The notes below the pieces were generated by a model. It saw only the letters and a list, made by a program, of their open reading frames with translations. It had not been told where the DNA came from and searched no databases. From Pararhizobium polonicum (lineage in GTDB: Bacteria; Pseudomonadota; Alphaproteobacteria; Rhizobiales; Rhizobiaceae), in NCBI RefSeq assembly GCF_001687365.1, contig NZ_LGLV01000006.1, positions 248,001 through 312,000 of the forward strand: a stretch of 64,000 nucleotides of DNA, in the 5' to 3' direction. The translations under genes and the position numbers were made by a program. Of this stretch, positions 18,451 to 26,520 are shown in pieces; positions within the stretch are counted from its first letter, which is position 1, and every line of letters begins with the position of its first letter.

Positions 18451-18562
18451 CTGTCAGTTCCTCTGGTGGTCGTGGCGGCTTTTGGGAGCAGGGCAACGTC
18501 CGCCGCCGGCAGTACCGTTGCCTCCTTGTAACGGGACATTATCGAGAGCCTGAAAGCGGCGA

Positions 18563-18582
18563 CCATCCACCGTTCGGTTGAC
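18563..18582 (-). promoter_or_regulatory. ACCGAACGGT operator upstream of the importer operon
   Basis: Read on the minus strand the site is GTCAACCGAACGGTGGATGG, matching the amine oxidase upstream site at 17 of 20 positions, in the same orientation relative to the gene. It ends 112 bases before the ATG; the amine oxidase site ends 107 bases before its ATG. The matched distance and orientation strongly suggest one regulator acts at both. Confidence 0.6.
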
Positions 18583-18605
18583 TGCCGCAATAACAACACA
18601 TCCGT

Positions 18606-19442
18606 TCAAGGCGAGAGCGCCGCAAAGATGAAGGCGCCACCTGCGCCCACAAGCCCGACGCCGATAATGCCGGCTGCGACGCGCCCTGGAGACACCTTCT
18701 CCACGAGCATGACAAGTGCGAGCAGAACCATCGCCACCACATTCATCATGCCGAGCGCCAGCATGGTCGACATGAGGAGCGCATTGGCTTTCAGGCAATG
18801 GCGGGCATAGCCTGCACCCGTGCCCAGGGCGTTTGTCCCGCTCCGGGGAGGGGTGGTGCAATGCATGTGCCGCATCGCCGACAGTTTCGCGGGAGTGAAT
18901 TGATAAAGACCGGCCAACACAATCAACCCGCCTGCCGCCACGCCCGCACCGGTAAGTACAGGCGGTCCGCCGAATGCCATATGCAATCCCGCCTCCGCCG
19001 CGGCTGCCGCCAAAGCAAAAACAAACCAGACCAGCGTATAGCCGGCCATGAACCGGTAAGCGCCTGCGCCGTCCTGTTTTTCCAACAGGCTTTGCCAGGC
19101 GGGCAGCGCGCAAGGCAGCATCATCGCCACGGTCATCAACGCTGCCATGGAGCAGGTGGAGGCCAGAACCTGCCACCACGGCGCACCGGCATCGCTCAGG
19201 CAAAGGCTCGCCCAGAAATCCGCCGGAAGCTCACCGGGGCGCAGAAGCCCACCTGAAACGAGTTGCACGCCAGGCCCCAGCGCCGCAATGTCGCCAGCCC
19301 CTGCCATATCGCGCAGCATCCACGCAATTGCCGCCCAGCCGGCCACAACGATCGCGGCAGGCGGCAAGGCGGCGATGCGCCGTTCCCGCCTCCACAGGAG
19401 ACGGTTGGCTGAAAGGAAGAGCAGGGGGCGGGCATTCGCCAT
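18606..19442 (-). CDS. DUF2182 integral membrane protein
   Basis: 278 residues from ATG 19442, with about six or seven membrane segments. Family marks are VAMMLPCALPAW in the middle and AGLYQFTPAKLSAMRHMHCTTPP, with a possible metal-binding His/Cys cluster (MRHMHC). DUF2182 proteins are described as predicted metal-binding membrane proteins of unknown function. It sits upstream of the polyamine binding-protein gene on the same strand, but a 155-base gap with its own operator suggests separate expression. No function assigned. Confidence 0.8.
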   Translation of the reverse strand: MANARPLLFLSANRLLWRRERRIAALPPAAIVVAGWAAIAWMLRDMAGAGDIAALGPGVQLVSGGLLRPGELPADFWASLCLSDAGAPWWQVLASTCSMAALMTVAMMLPCALPAWQSLLEKQDGAGAYRFMAGYTLVWFVFALAAAAAEAGLHMAFGGPPVLTGAGVAAGGLIVLAGLYQFTPAKLSAMRHMHCTTPPRSGTNALGTGAGYARHCLKANALLMSTMLALGMMNVVAMVLLALVMLVEKVSPGRVAAGIIGVGLVGAGGAFIFAALSP

Positions 19443-19864
19443 GGGGCAGGGTCCGGCTGGAAACGAAAAGTCATTTTCGAAAACTGAACCTGGCCGGAGC
19501 GCCGCACAATCAATCCTTTGGTGGATCATCGCGGGTGCTGTTACGCGATTTAAAGCTTTGTGGGTCGATGCCGGTCGGGAGGACTGCCTGCATAGAATTT
19601 ACGGCAAGGCGTGACGTCATAGTGTGATCGACAACAAGGTGTCGATCACACTGGTGAATTCGGGAAGCACAGCCAGCCCGCCTCCATGGTGGTGGCGTTC
19701 CGGTGAAGAATGCTTCCCGTCGTTCATTCTCCTCCTGACGGGTCGGAGCGAAATATGCCCCATTACTCCGTGGGGCTGTACACCTGTTGCTGGCGGTAGC
19801 CCTGCTTTGACCGGCTGGCCTGGGTTGTCGGGGAGGAGCGGTGGTGGCTATCTCCCCAATTTTG
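19443..19864. other. Gene-free stretch with a 13-bp perfect inverted repeat
   Basis: About 420 bases between the DUF2182 gene and the end of the Old Yellow Enzyme gene. No frame looks like a real protein. It contains the inverted repeat at 19621-19652 and a smaller hairpin, GCCCCA/TGGGGC, at 19757-19776. It might hold a small RNA or be decayed DNA; nothing decides between these. Confidence 0.45.
19621..19652. repeat. Perfect 13-bp inverted repeat, 6-base spacer
   Basis: AGTGTGATCGACA (19621-19633), ACAAGG, then TGTCGATCACACT (19640-19652). All 13 pairs match. It is about 180 bases upstream of the DUF2182 start (19442, minus strand), so it could be an operator for that gene. No T-run follows on either strand, arguing against an intrinsic terminator. 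Confidence 0.6.
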
Positions 19865-20938
19865 TCAGGCGCGTTTTGCGACATCCAGCGCGGGATAGTC
19901 GATGTAACCTTTCTCGCCTGCGGAGAAGAACATGTCCCGATCCGGCGCATTGAGTGGCGCTCCTGTGGCGAAACGGACGGGCAGATCCGGGTTGGCGAGG
20001 AAGGCGCTGCCGAATACGGTCGCGTCCGCCTTCCCATTCTCAAGCGCAACCTCGGCGGCTGCTTGATCGAGCCCGCCGCCCATCAGATATGCACCGTTGA
20101 AACGGGGTCTGAGCAGAGCGTGGTAGTCGATGGGGGCTCCGAAGAGAGCCACATGCAGATAGGCGAGATTGAAGCTGTTCAACTCCCCGACAAGATCCCA
20201 GTAGGTCGCCTGAGGGCTTTCATCGATGATGTCATTGTAGTTCATCTCCGGCGAAATTTTGATGCCGACCCGGTCGCCGCCGGCCTCTTCGACCATCGCC
20301 GTCAGGACGTCGAGGATGAAGCGGGCGCGCTTTTTGATCGACCCGCCATATGCGTCATCGCGCTTGTTGCTACCCGAAGCGAGGAATTGTTCGGGGAGAT
20401 ATCCTGACGCGCCGTGCAGTTCCACGCCATCGAAACCGGCCTCGAGTGCACGACGGGTGGACATACGGTATCCCGTGACGATTTCGGCGATCTCGGTGGT
20501 GCTCAATTCATGCGGCGTCACGAATTCCTGCTGGCCGCTGGCGGTCCATGTCTGACCGGATGGCTTGATTGCCGACGGCGCGACCGGCTGCGCGTTTCCG
20601 GGCAGCAAGGACGGGTGCGAGATGCGTCCGCAATGCATGATCTGCATGAAGATCCGCCCGCCACGGGCATGAACGGCGTCCGTCACCTGCTTCCAGGCGT
20701 CCATCTGGGCTTTGGTTTCGATGCCGGGTGTGCGGACATAACCCTTGCCATTTGCGGTCGGATAGACGCCTTCGCTGATAATCAGTCCGGCCCCTGCGCG
20801 CTGGCTGTAATAGGTCGCAACGATATCCGTGAGCACGCCGTCGTCATCATCGGCACGGGAGCGTGTCATCGGCGCCATGACGAGGCGATTGGGAAGTTCG
20901 TAGCGGCCGATACGGATCGGGGTGAAGAGCTGACTCAT
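19865..20938 (-). CDS. Old Yellow Enzyme family alkene reductase (NemA-like)
   Basis: 357 residues from ATG 20938. An FMN TIM barrel: NRLVMAPMTRSRA at the N-terminus, FMQIMHCGRISHP, the substrate-binding pair in GVELHGASGYLPEQF, and GGSIKKRARFILDVL. The C-terminal part has ATVFGSAFLANPDLP. It reduces activated C=C bonds of enones, maleimides or nitro compounds with NAD(P)H. The family often answers electrophile stress. It is divergent from a LysR regulator 106 bases away, with a palindrome in the gap, so local control is likely. Confidence 0.93.
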   Translation of the reverse strand: MSQLFTPIRIGRYELPNRLVMAPMTRSRADDDDGVLTDIVATYYSQRAGAGLIISEGVYPTANGKGYVRTPGIETKAQMDAWKQVTDAVHARGGRIFMQIMHCGRISHPSLLPGNAQPVAPSAIKPSGQTWTASGQQEFVTPHELSTTEIAEIVTGYRMSTRRALEAGFDGVELHGASGYLPEQFLASGSNKRDDAYGGSIKKRARFILDVLTAMVEEAGGDRVGIKISPEMNYNDIIDESPQATYWDLVGELNSFNLAYLHVALFGAPIDYHALLRPRFNGAYLMGGGLDQAAAEVALENGKADATVFGSAFLANPDLPVRFATGAPLNAPDRDMFFSAGEKGYIDYPALDVAKRA

Positions 20939-21009
20939 GTTGGGGCCTATCCTTTTCGATTGTTTCCCAACACAAATGGCTGCTGCACGGATCAAGATAA
21001 ATAGAATAT

Positions 21010-21030
21010 AATGGAAATGATTGATCCATT
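21010..21030. promoter_or_regulatory. Inverted repeat between OYE and LysR genes
   Basis: AATGGA-N9-TCCATT is a 21-bp site with 6-bp perfect arms, 14 bases before the LysR-type start codon. Size and AT-rich arms suit a LysR-type autoregulatory site (inference). Confidence 0.45.
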
Positions 21031-21044
21031 TATGAGGCAATGAT

Positions 21045-21914
21045 TTGGAACTTCTGAATGATATGGCGCTGTTCGTCGAGGTTGTGAAAGCAAAGAGCTT
21101 CCGTGGCGCTGCCGAAATTATTGGCGTCCCGAATTCCACCTTGTCACGCCGGATCAGCACGTTGGAAAAAGCGATCGGATTGAGGTTGCTGCACCGCACG
21201 ACACGGCGGATCGAACTGACGGAGGCCGGTCAGATTTATTTCGAGCGGTGCAAGCGCATTGTCGACGAAGCCCGGCTCGCACATGAACAGCTTGGCGAGA
21301 TGCTGGAGCAGCCAAGCGGCCTTTTGCGCGTATCCTTGCCTGTGGACTTCGCAAATACGTATCTGGCACCGTTGATCGCCGACTTTGCACGGCAATATCC
21401 CGGCATCAGTTTCGAGTTCGATCTGACGCCGCGCCGGGTCGATCTGGTGGCGGAACCGTTCGACGTCGCCATACGCATGGGAGAGCCGGAGCCATCCCAC
21501 ATGATCGCCCGGCCGCTGGCGCGCTTGCGGCCGTACCTCTATGCCTCGCCGCACTATATTGCGCTTCATGGGAAACCTGCCAACCCGTCGGAACTGGGGC
21601 AGCATGAGTGCCTCTATATGCTGAAGGGGAAGGTCTGGACGCTGAGCAATGGCACGGAAACGGTGGAGGTTGCGGTCGATGGCCGGTTCCGCCTGAACAG
21701 CATTGGCCTGATCCGGCGCCTTGCCGCACTCGGTATGGGTATTGCCATCCTTCCGGAAGAGATCGTCTCCGATGAATTGGCGGACAAGAGCCTGCAGCGG
21801 ATACTGCCGGATTGGCAGGGCGCTCCCATGTCGGTCTACGCAATCACGGAAACCCGATTGTTGCCGGCAAAGACCCAACGCTTCATCGAATTTCTGCGCA
21901 GCCGATTAAAATAG
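21045..21914 (+). CDS. LysR-family regulator (CrgA/AaeR-like)
   Basis: 289 residues from TTG 21045, supported by GAGG 8 bases upstream; ATG 21063 is the alternative. The N-terminal winged helix-turn-helix (about 1-62) includes RGAAEIIGVPNSTLSRRISTLEKAIGLRLLHRTTRRIELTEAG. The rest is a periplasmic-binding-like effector domain starting around 90. It is divergent from the Old Yellow Enzyme gene and converges with the SDR gene, so it probably controls the reductase in response to an electrophile or aromatic compound (inference). Confidence 0.9.
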   Translation: MELLNDMALFVEVVKAKSFRGAAEIIGVPNSTLSRRISTLEKAIGLRLLHRTTRRIELTEAGQIYFERCKRIVDEARLAHEQLGEMLEQPSGLLRVSLPVDFANTYLAPLIADFARQYPGISFEFDLTPRRVDLVAEPFDVAIRMGEPEPSHMIARPLARLRPYLYASPHYIALHGKPANPSELGQHECLYMLKGKVWTLSNGTETVEVAVDGRFRLNSIGLIRRLAALGMGIAILPEEIVSDELADKSLQRILPDWQGAPMSVYAITETRLLPAKTQRFIEFLRSRLK

Positions 21915-21976
21915 TTTCCACCCCACTCGGCACAGATGACGAGCGGGATGGGACGTGATCGATGGAGATTTCCAGA

Positions 21977-22708
21977 TCAGTTTCGGATGTTGCCACCATC
22001 GGCTGCGATGGTCTGGCCCGTCACGAAGGCAGAGTCGGCCGAGCAGAGAAACGAGACGACGCCAACGATGTCCGAAGGTTCGATGACCCGTGGGATGGCC
22101 TGCACCTTGGGCAGATAGTCGAAGATTTCCTGGTTCTCGCTGCGCATGGACTTGGTGTTGGTCAGCCCGGGCGCAATCACATTGACGGTGACCCCGGATG
22201 CGCCCACTTCGCCTGCGAGCGCCCGTGTAAAGCCGATGACGCCACCTTTGCTTGCGACATAGGAGGTCATCTGCGTCGAGTTCAGCCAGAAAGTCGTGCT
22301 TGCAACGTTGACGATACGGCCGAGCTTTCGCTCGACCATTCCCGGCACGAAGGCCTTGCACATCAGGAAGGGGCCATCCAGATTGACGCTGATGACCTTG
22401 CGCCAGAGGTCATAGTCCGTCTCCTCGAAAGACTTCCACGGATAGATCCCGGCATTGTTGACAAGAGCGGTCACAGGCGGGAGAGCCTTCGCGACCTCTG
22501 CGGCAAACTCCAACGTTGACGCGGGCGACGTCACATCGACTTTCGCCGCGAAAAACCGGCGCCCCTCGGCTTCTATCAGCGCCTTTGTCGCGGTGGCATC
22601 GCCAACGTCCGCGACGGCGATGTCGAAGCCGTCGATAGCGAGCCTCTGGGCATAGGCCTGGCCAATGCCGTTTGCGGCTCCAGTAATGACGGCTGTTCCT
22701 TTGGACAT
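21977..22708 (-). CDS. Short-chain dehydrogenase/reductase
   Basis: 243 residues from ATG 22708 (GGAG upstream). Rossmann TGAANGIG near residue 10, NNAG near 85, and a catalytic Ser-Tyr-Lys set in ASTTFWLNSTQMTSYVASKGG. The end (TGQTIAADGGNIRN) is typical of classical SDRs. The 250-base upstream gap holds two half-sites matching the operator of the LysR gene at 24460. I infer it belongs with the pirin and isochorismatase-family genes, all minus strand. Substrate unknown. Confidence 0.9.
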   Translation of the reverse strand: MSKGTAVITGAANGIGQAYAQRLAIDGFDIAVADVGDATATKALIEAEGRRFFAAKVDVTSPASTLEFAAEVAKALPPVTALVNNAGIYPWKSFEETDYDLWRKVISVNLDGPFLMCKAFVPGMVERKLGRIVNVASTTFWLNSTQMTSYVASKGGVIGFTRALAGEVGASGVTVNVIAPGLTNTKSMRSENQEIFDYLPKVQAIPRVIEPSDIVGVVSFLCSADSAFVTGQTIAADGGNIRN

Positions 22709-22849
22709 GATTGTATTCTCCATTTGCAAATCTGCATTCAAGCTGAACTTCCATGGGCTGCACGGTCTCGCAAAACACCGTGCTTTCGCCACCGGACGCC
22801 TTCAGCCAATGATATAAAAGATTGTCTGCTGCCGTTGCGGAGCAAGGGC

Positions 22850-22881
22850 CCAATAATGGCAATGACTGCTCCAATTATGGA
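22850..22881 (-). promoter_or_regulatory. Paired operator half-sites upstream of the SDR gene
   Basis: CCAATAATGG (22850-22859) and CCAATTATGG (22871-22880) lie 21 bp apart, two helical turns. The second, extended to TCCAATTATGGA (22870-22881), is the exact reverse complement of the 12-bp core TCCATAATTGGA at 24446-24457, the operator over the LysR start codon. This suggests the same LysR protein acts here. Confidence 0.5.
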
Positions 22882-22956
22882 TCAGCCATTCGCCCGTTGA
22901 TACCGGATAGCTGTGGTGGAGAGGGCCACCGAAGCGGTGGTGGTTCTTGGATAACC

Positions 22957-23718
22957 TCAGCCGCTGATGGTTCCGTCTCGTGAAAACGGCGCATTCCGAT
23001 CGACGAGAAAGAGCACAAGATCCGATTCCACGGTTGCCGTCACCGAGGTGGTTTCGTTGGCCCCGATCATAAGCGCCGTATGGGTCGTGGCTTCCTGCTG
23101 GCCCACCGTGACCGCGCCGCGAAAGATGTAAAGCCAGCGGTCGAACCCTGCCATGGACGGAAGATCAATGCTCCCGCCCACCGGCAGATGGGTATCGTAG
23201 AGGTAGACGGCCTGGCGGATGAAACTCGGTGCTGCCGACCCGATCGGTCCCGTCAAAAGCCGCCATTGATCATTTCGTGCCGTTTCGTCCAGATCAATGA
23301 ACTGGACACCTGGTTCCATATCGGTGGCCTCGGGCCGAACGAAAATCTGCAGCATCTCGATCTGATCGTTACCGACCACCTGTTCCTCGTGGGAAAAACC
23401 ATAGCCTGCGTTCATCACCATCAGCCGATCGGATGATATGACTTCGCTTCGACCGGCGGAATCCGTATGCTGCATGCGGCCCTTGCGCATGTAGCTGATG
23501 ATCTCGTCATTACGATGCTCGTGCATCTGGACGACGAGGCCGGGTTGCAGTTGGGCGTGGTCGATAATTCCAAGCCCGCCGAAGCCTGCGTCACCCCATT
23601 GCCCCAGGGTAATACCGGGACGGATTCGGCGGAGTTGGAACGGGCCCTGTGCCCTAACCAGATGAGTATCGGGCGATATGACGCCGGTTCCTCTGATGGC
23701 AGTTGCTTTTACGGTCAT
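22957..23718 (-). CDS. Pirin family protein
   Basis: 253 residues from ATG 23718, after AAGGAG. A bicupin: the N-terminal cupin holds the metal site HEHRNDEIISYM, a normal HxH...E pattern, and a second His in GFSHEE. The C-terminal cupin shows no metal motif. Some pirins act as quercetin dioxygenases, others as redox-sensitive regulators; the present data do not choose. It lies 37 bases downstream of the isochorismatase-family gene, so these two form an operon. A small hairpin (22926-22940) follows. Confidence 0.9.
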   Translation of the reverse strand: MTVKATAIRGTGVISPDTHLVRAQGPFQLRRIRPGITLGQWGDAGFGGLGIIDHAQLQPGLVVQMHEHRNDEIISYMRKGRMQHTDSAGRSEVISSDRLMVMNAGYGFSHEEQVVGNDQIEMLQIFVRPEATDMEPGVQFIDLDETARNDQWRLLTGPIGSAAPSFIRQAVYLYDTHLPVGGSIDLPSMAGFDRWLYIFRGAVTVGQQEATTHTALMIGANETTSVTATVESDLVLFLVDRNAPFSRDGTISG

Positions 23719-23755
23719 GTTCTTGCTCCTTGGCTTCGGGCGGGCTGGATATCGG

Positions 23756-24349
23756 TTAGGCCTCGATCGGCGGAAGCACCTCGGTGAACAGCAACTGGAT
23801 GAGCTTCTGTCCGTTCGGCGAGCCCCAGTTCTGGGCAAGTTCCGCGATCATGGTGTTGGTTGCGGTCAGAATGACGCCGGCGTCCTGCATGCGACGACGG
23901 GACATGTCCTCGGACAATTCGTAGGGCGAACCCGAAGCGTCCATGACGGCCTGCACGTTGTAGCCCTCGGCAACGGCGTCGATCGCCGGGAAGACGAGGC
24001 AGACGTCGGTCGTGACACCGGCCATGATCAGGTTCTTGCGGCCGGTCGCTTCAACGGCTGCCTTGAAATTGGTATCGGTCCAGGCATTGACGATGCCTTC
24101 GCGCTTGACGCGCTTGTCGAAGGCGTCGGGAAGGATATCCCGCAGTTCCGGCAGCAACGGTCCCTGCAGCCGATCTTCCTGGCTGGATGTCAGCACGGTC
24201 GGGATGCCGAGGATGCTGGCAGCCTTCGCCAGCGCCAGCGACATGCGCTTGGCCTGCTCGACGTCGATGTTCTTGATCAGCTTCATCGTGCCGACCTGAT
24301 GATCGATCAGCAGCAGCGCGGAATTCTCAGGTGTGAACAGCTTGGACAT
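23756..24349 (-). CDS. Isochorismatase-family cysteine hydrolase (YcaC-like)
   Basis: 197 residues. The catalytic triad of the family is visible: Asp16 in LLLIDHQ, a Lys in the KRVKREG region, and Cys in GVTTDVCL (about 115). Family members hydrolyse amides such as nicotinamide or the isochorismate ether; the YcaC subgroup has no firmly known substrate. It is the first gene of the pair with pirin and is divergent from a LysR regulator whose start codon lies inside a perfect palindrome, which makes local LysR control very likely. Confidence 0.9.
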   Translation of the reverse strand: MSKLFTPENSALLLIDHQVGTMKLIKNIDVEQAKRMSLALAKAASILGIPTVLTSSQEDRLQGPLLPELRDILPDAFDKRVKREGIVNAWTDTNFKAAVEATGRKNLIMAGVTTDVCLVFPAIDAVAEGYNVQAVMDASGSPYELSEDMSRRRMQDAGVILTATNTMIAELAQNWGSPNGQKLIQLLFTEVLPPIEA

Positions 24350-24440
24350 GATGTGATCTCCTTGGCTTAAAGAGCGTCATCGCTCGAGCATCAAGTACGA
24401 TTGAAACGACCATCGCGGCAGACTTGAAAAGTACCCACGT

Positions 24441-24462
24441 CATGTTCCATAATTGGAACATG
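24441..24462. promoter_or_regulatory. Perfect palindromic operator overlapping the LysR start codon
   Basis: CATGTTCCA-TAAT-TGGAACATG: 9-bp perfect arms, 4-base spacer. The last three bases (24460-24462) are the proposed LysR-type ATG, so binding would block its own translation start region and probably transcription. The site is 91 bases upstream of the divergent isochorismatase-family gene. Its 12-bp core recurs upstream of the SDR gene. Confidence 0.65.
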
Positions 24463-25368
24463 ACGACATTTGCAGATTTCGACGGCCTCGCGCTGTTCAT
24501 TCGTATCGTTCAGGCGGGCGGGCTGGCCGCGGCCGAACGTGCAACGGGGATTCCGAAGGCGACGCTGTCCCGTCGCCTCTCGGTGCTGGAAGAAGCCTTG
24601 AACGTCCGGCTTGTCCGGAGAACGAAGAAGGGTGTCATCCTGACCGAGCAGGGCCAGCAGCTTTATGACCGAAGCCGGGATGCCTTCATGCTGGCCGAAG
24701 AAGCTGTCGCCGAGGTGCAGGACGAGCGGGTGGCACTGTCAGGAATTGTTCGCCTGTCGTTGCCGCCCGACATGGCAACAGAAGTCCTTGCCCCGGCCTT
24801 GATCCGGTTCAAGAGCCGGTATCCCGATGTGATGATAGAGATGACGCTTGCCGACCGGCGGGTGTCGCTGATCGAGGAAGGCTACGATCTCGCCGTCCGG
24901 ATGGGGGCGGTCGCGGACTCAGGGCTTGTGTTCAAAAGGATAGCGACTTTGCCGAGGACCCTGGTTGCCAGTCCGGCCTATCTGACGGCACATCCGGGAC
25001 TGGAGGAGCCGCAGGACTTGAAGGATATTCCAGCGCTTGCGATCCGTCGTGATCTGGTCGAGTGGAATTTGCGCAACCACGACGGTGTGACAACGACAGT
25101 GACTCCCAGGATCGGCTTTGCGGCAAACCGGCAGACGATCCTGATCGATGCCGCGATTGCCGGCCTTGGCGTTGCCAATTTGCCCACTTTCATGATCGGG
25201 GCCGCTCTGAAATCCGGCGCGCTCGTCCGCGTCCTGCCGGACTGGGAGCCGTCTCCTGTCGAAATGACCGCGCTTTGGCAGAAGGACAGAATTACCGGAC
25301 GCTTGATAAAAGCGATCGTTGCCGAGTTTGCAGAAGCGTTCAAGGCTGAGAGTGCGCGCATGCCTTAA
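24460..25368 (+). CDS. LysR-family regulator of the isochorismatase/pirin/SDR group
   Basis: 302 residues from ATG 24460; ATG 24442 and TTG 24424 are in frame but neither has a better ribosome-binding site. Winged helix-turn-helix at about 5-65 (GLAAAERATGIPKATLSRRLSVLEEALNVRLVRRTKKG), then an effector domain with LSGIVRLSLPPDMATEVLAPAL. It belongs to the same CrgA/AaeR-like subgroup as the regulator at 21045. The operator over its start points to autoregulation and control of the divergent operon. Confidence 0.88.
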   Translation: MTTFADFDGLALFIRIVQAGGLAAAERATGIPKATLSRRLSVLEEALNVRLVRRTKKGVILTEQGQQLYDRSRDAFMLAEEAVAEVQDERVALSGIVRLSLPPDMATEVLAPALIRFKSRYPDVMIEMTLADRRVSLIEEGYDLAVRMGAVADSGLVFKRIATLPRTLVASPAYLTAHPGLEEPQDLKDIPALAIRRDLVEWNLRNHDGVTTTVTPRIGFAANRQTILIDAAIAGLGVANLPTFMIGAALKSGALVRVLPDWEPSPVEMTALWQKDRITGRLIKAIVAEFAEAFKAESARMP

Positions 25369-25438
25369 AGGAGAAGCCTACGGGTTCATTCCGATTCATC
25401 GGCGAAAATACCGCGATAGAATCGGGGGAGAATACTGT

Positions 25439-26503
25439 TCACAAACGCTCCTGGGTTGCCTTGTCGAAGAAATGCACATTGGGCGATTTGAATGACAGCC
25501 GTACCGTGTCATCGGGAGCAAGAGTGACGCGCTGGCGCAAAACGCAGGTTATTTCCCGGCCGGCCAGCTGAACGGCCAGATGCGTTTCCGAACCGGTCGG
25601 CTCGACCACACTGACCGTCGCTGGGATGCCGTCGTCATCCCCGAGCGAGATATCTTCAGGGCGAATGCCGACGATGACATCCTTGCCCAACGCATTTTCC
25701 GGACTTTGCGACAATGGAACGAGAGCTCCACCGACGGTTCGCAGGTGAGGGGAGGCTCCACCGATCACTGTGCCTTCAAGGAAATTCATCGCCGGTGAGC
25801 CGAGGAAGCCGGCGACGAACACGTTTTGCGGCCGGTCGTAAAGCTCGAGCGGCGTGCCGATCTGTTCGACGCGGCCCCCCTGAAGCACGACGATCTTGTC
25901 TGCCATCGTCATGGCCTCGATCTGGTCATGGGTCACGTAGACAATCGTCGTCTTCAGCCGCTGGTGCAATGCCTTGATTTCAGCCCTCATCTTGACGCGC
26001 AGCTTGGCATCGAGATTGGAGAGCGGTTCATCGAACAGGAATACCTTGGGGTCACGCACGATGGCACGCCCCATGGCAACCCGCTGCCGCTGGCCGCCGG
26101 AAAGCTGGGCCGGCTTGCGTTGGAGGAGCGGTTCGAGACCAAGGATCCCGGCTGCGTGATCCACTTTGCACTTGATCTCGTCCTTTTTGATGCCGGCAAG
26201 CTCAAGCGCAAACCCCATGTTCTGGGCGACGGTCATCTGTGGATAGAGGGCGTAGTTCTGGAACACCATGGCGATGTCCCGGTCCTTGGGCTCGAGGTTG
26301 TTCACCACCCGCTGGTCGATGGCGATGGTGCCACCCGTGATGGTTTCCAGCCCCGCCACCATGCGCAGGAGAGTCGATTTCCCGCAGCCCGAAGGCCCGA
26401 CGAGGATGACAAATTCGCCGTCGGCAATGTCGATATCGATACCGTGGAGGACGTGCATCGCGCCGTAGGACTTGCGGATGTCGCGGATCTGGACAGTAGA
26501 CAT
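25439..26503 (-). CDS. Sugar ABC transporter ATPase (MalK/UgpC-like)
   Basis: 354 residues. Walker [10 protein letters not shown] (36-44), Q-loop [12 protein letters not shown], signature [15 protein letters not shown], Walker [13 protein letters not shown], switch His in YVTHDQ. A C-terminal TOBE region ([13 protein letters not shown]) is present, as in MalK/UgpC. It is the last gene of the minus-strand importer operon, 17 bases after the glycoside hydrolase gene, and would power the two permeases at 28065-29836. Confidence 0.93.
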   Translation of the reverse strand: MSTVQIRDIRKSYGAMHVLHGIDIDIADGEFVILVGPSGCGKSTLLRMVAGLETITGGTIAIDQRVVNNLEPKDRDIAMVFQNYALYPQMTVAQNMGFALELAGIKKDEIKCKVDHAAGILGLEPLLQRKPAQLSGGQRQRVAMGRAIVRDPKVFLFDEPLSNLDAKLRVKMRAEIKALHQRLKTTIVYVTHDQIEAMTMADKIVVLQGGRVEQIGTPLELYDRPQNVFVAGFLGSPAMNFLEGTVIGGASPHLRTVGGALVPLSQSPENALGKDVIVGIRPEDISLGDDDGIPATVSVVEPTGSETHLAVQLAGREITCVLRQRVTLAPDDTVRLSFKSPNVHFFDKATQERL

Positions 26504-26520
26504 GATGTTTGCTCTTTCCG

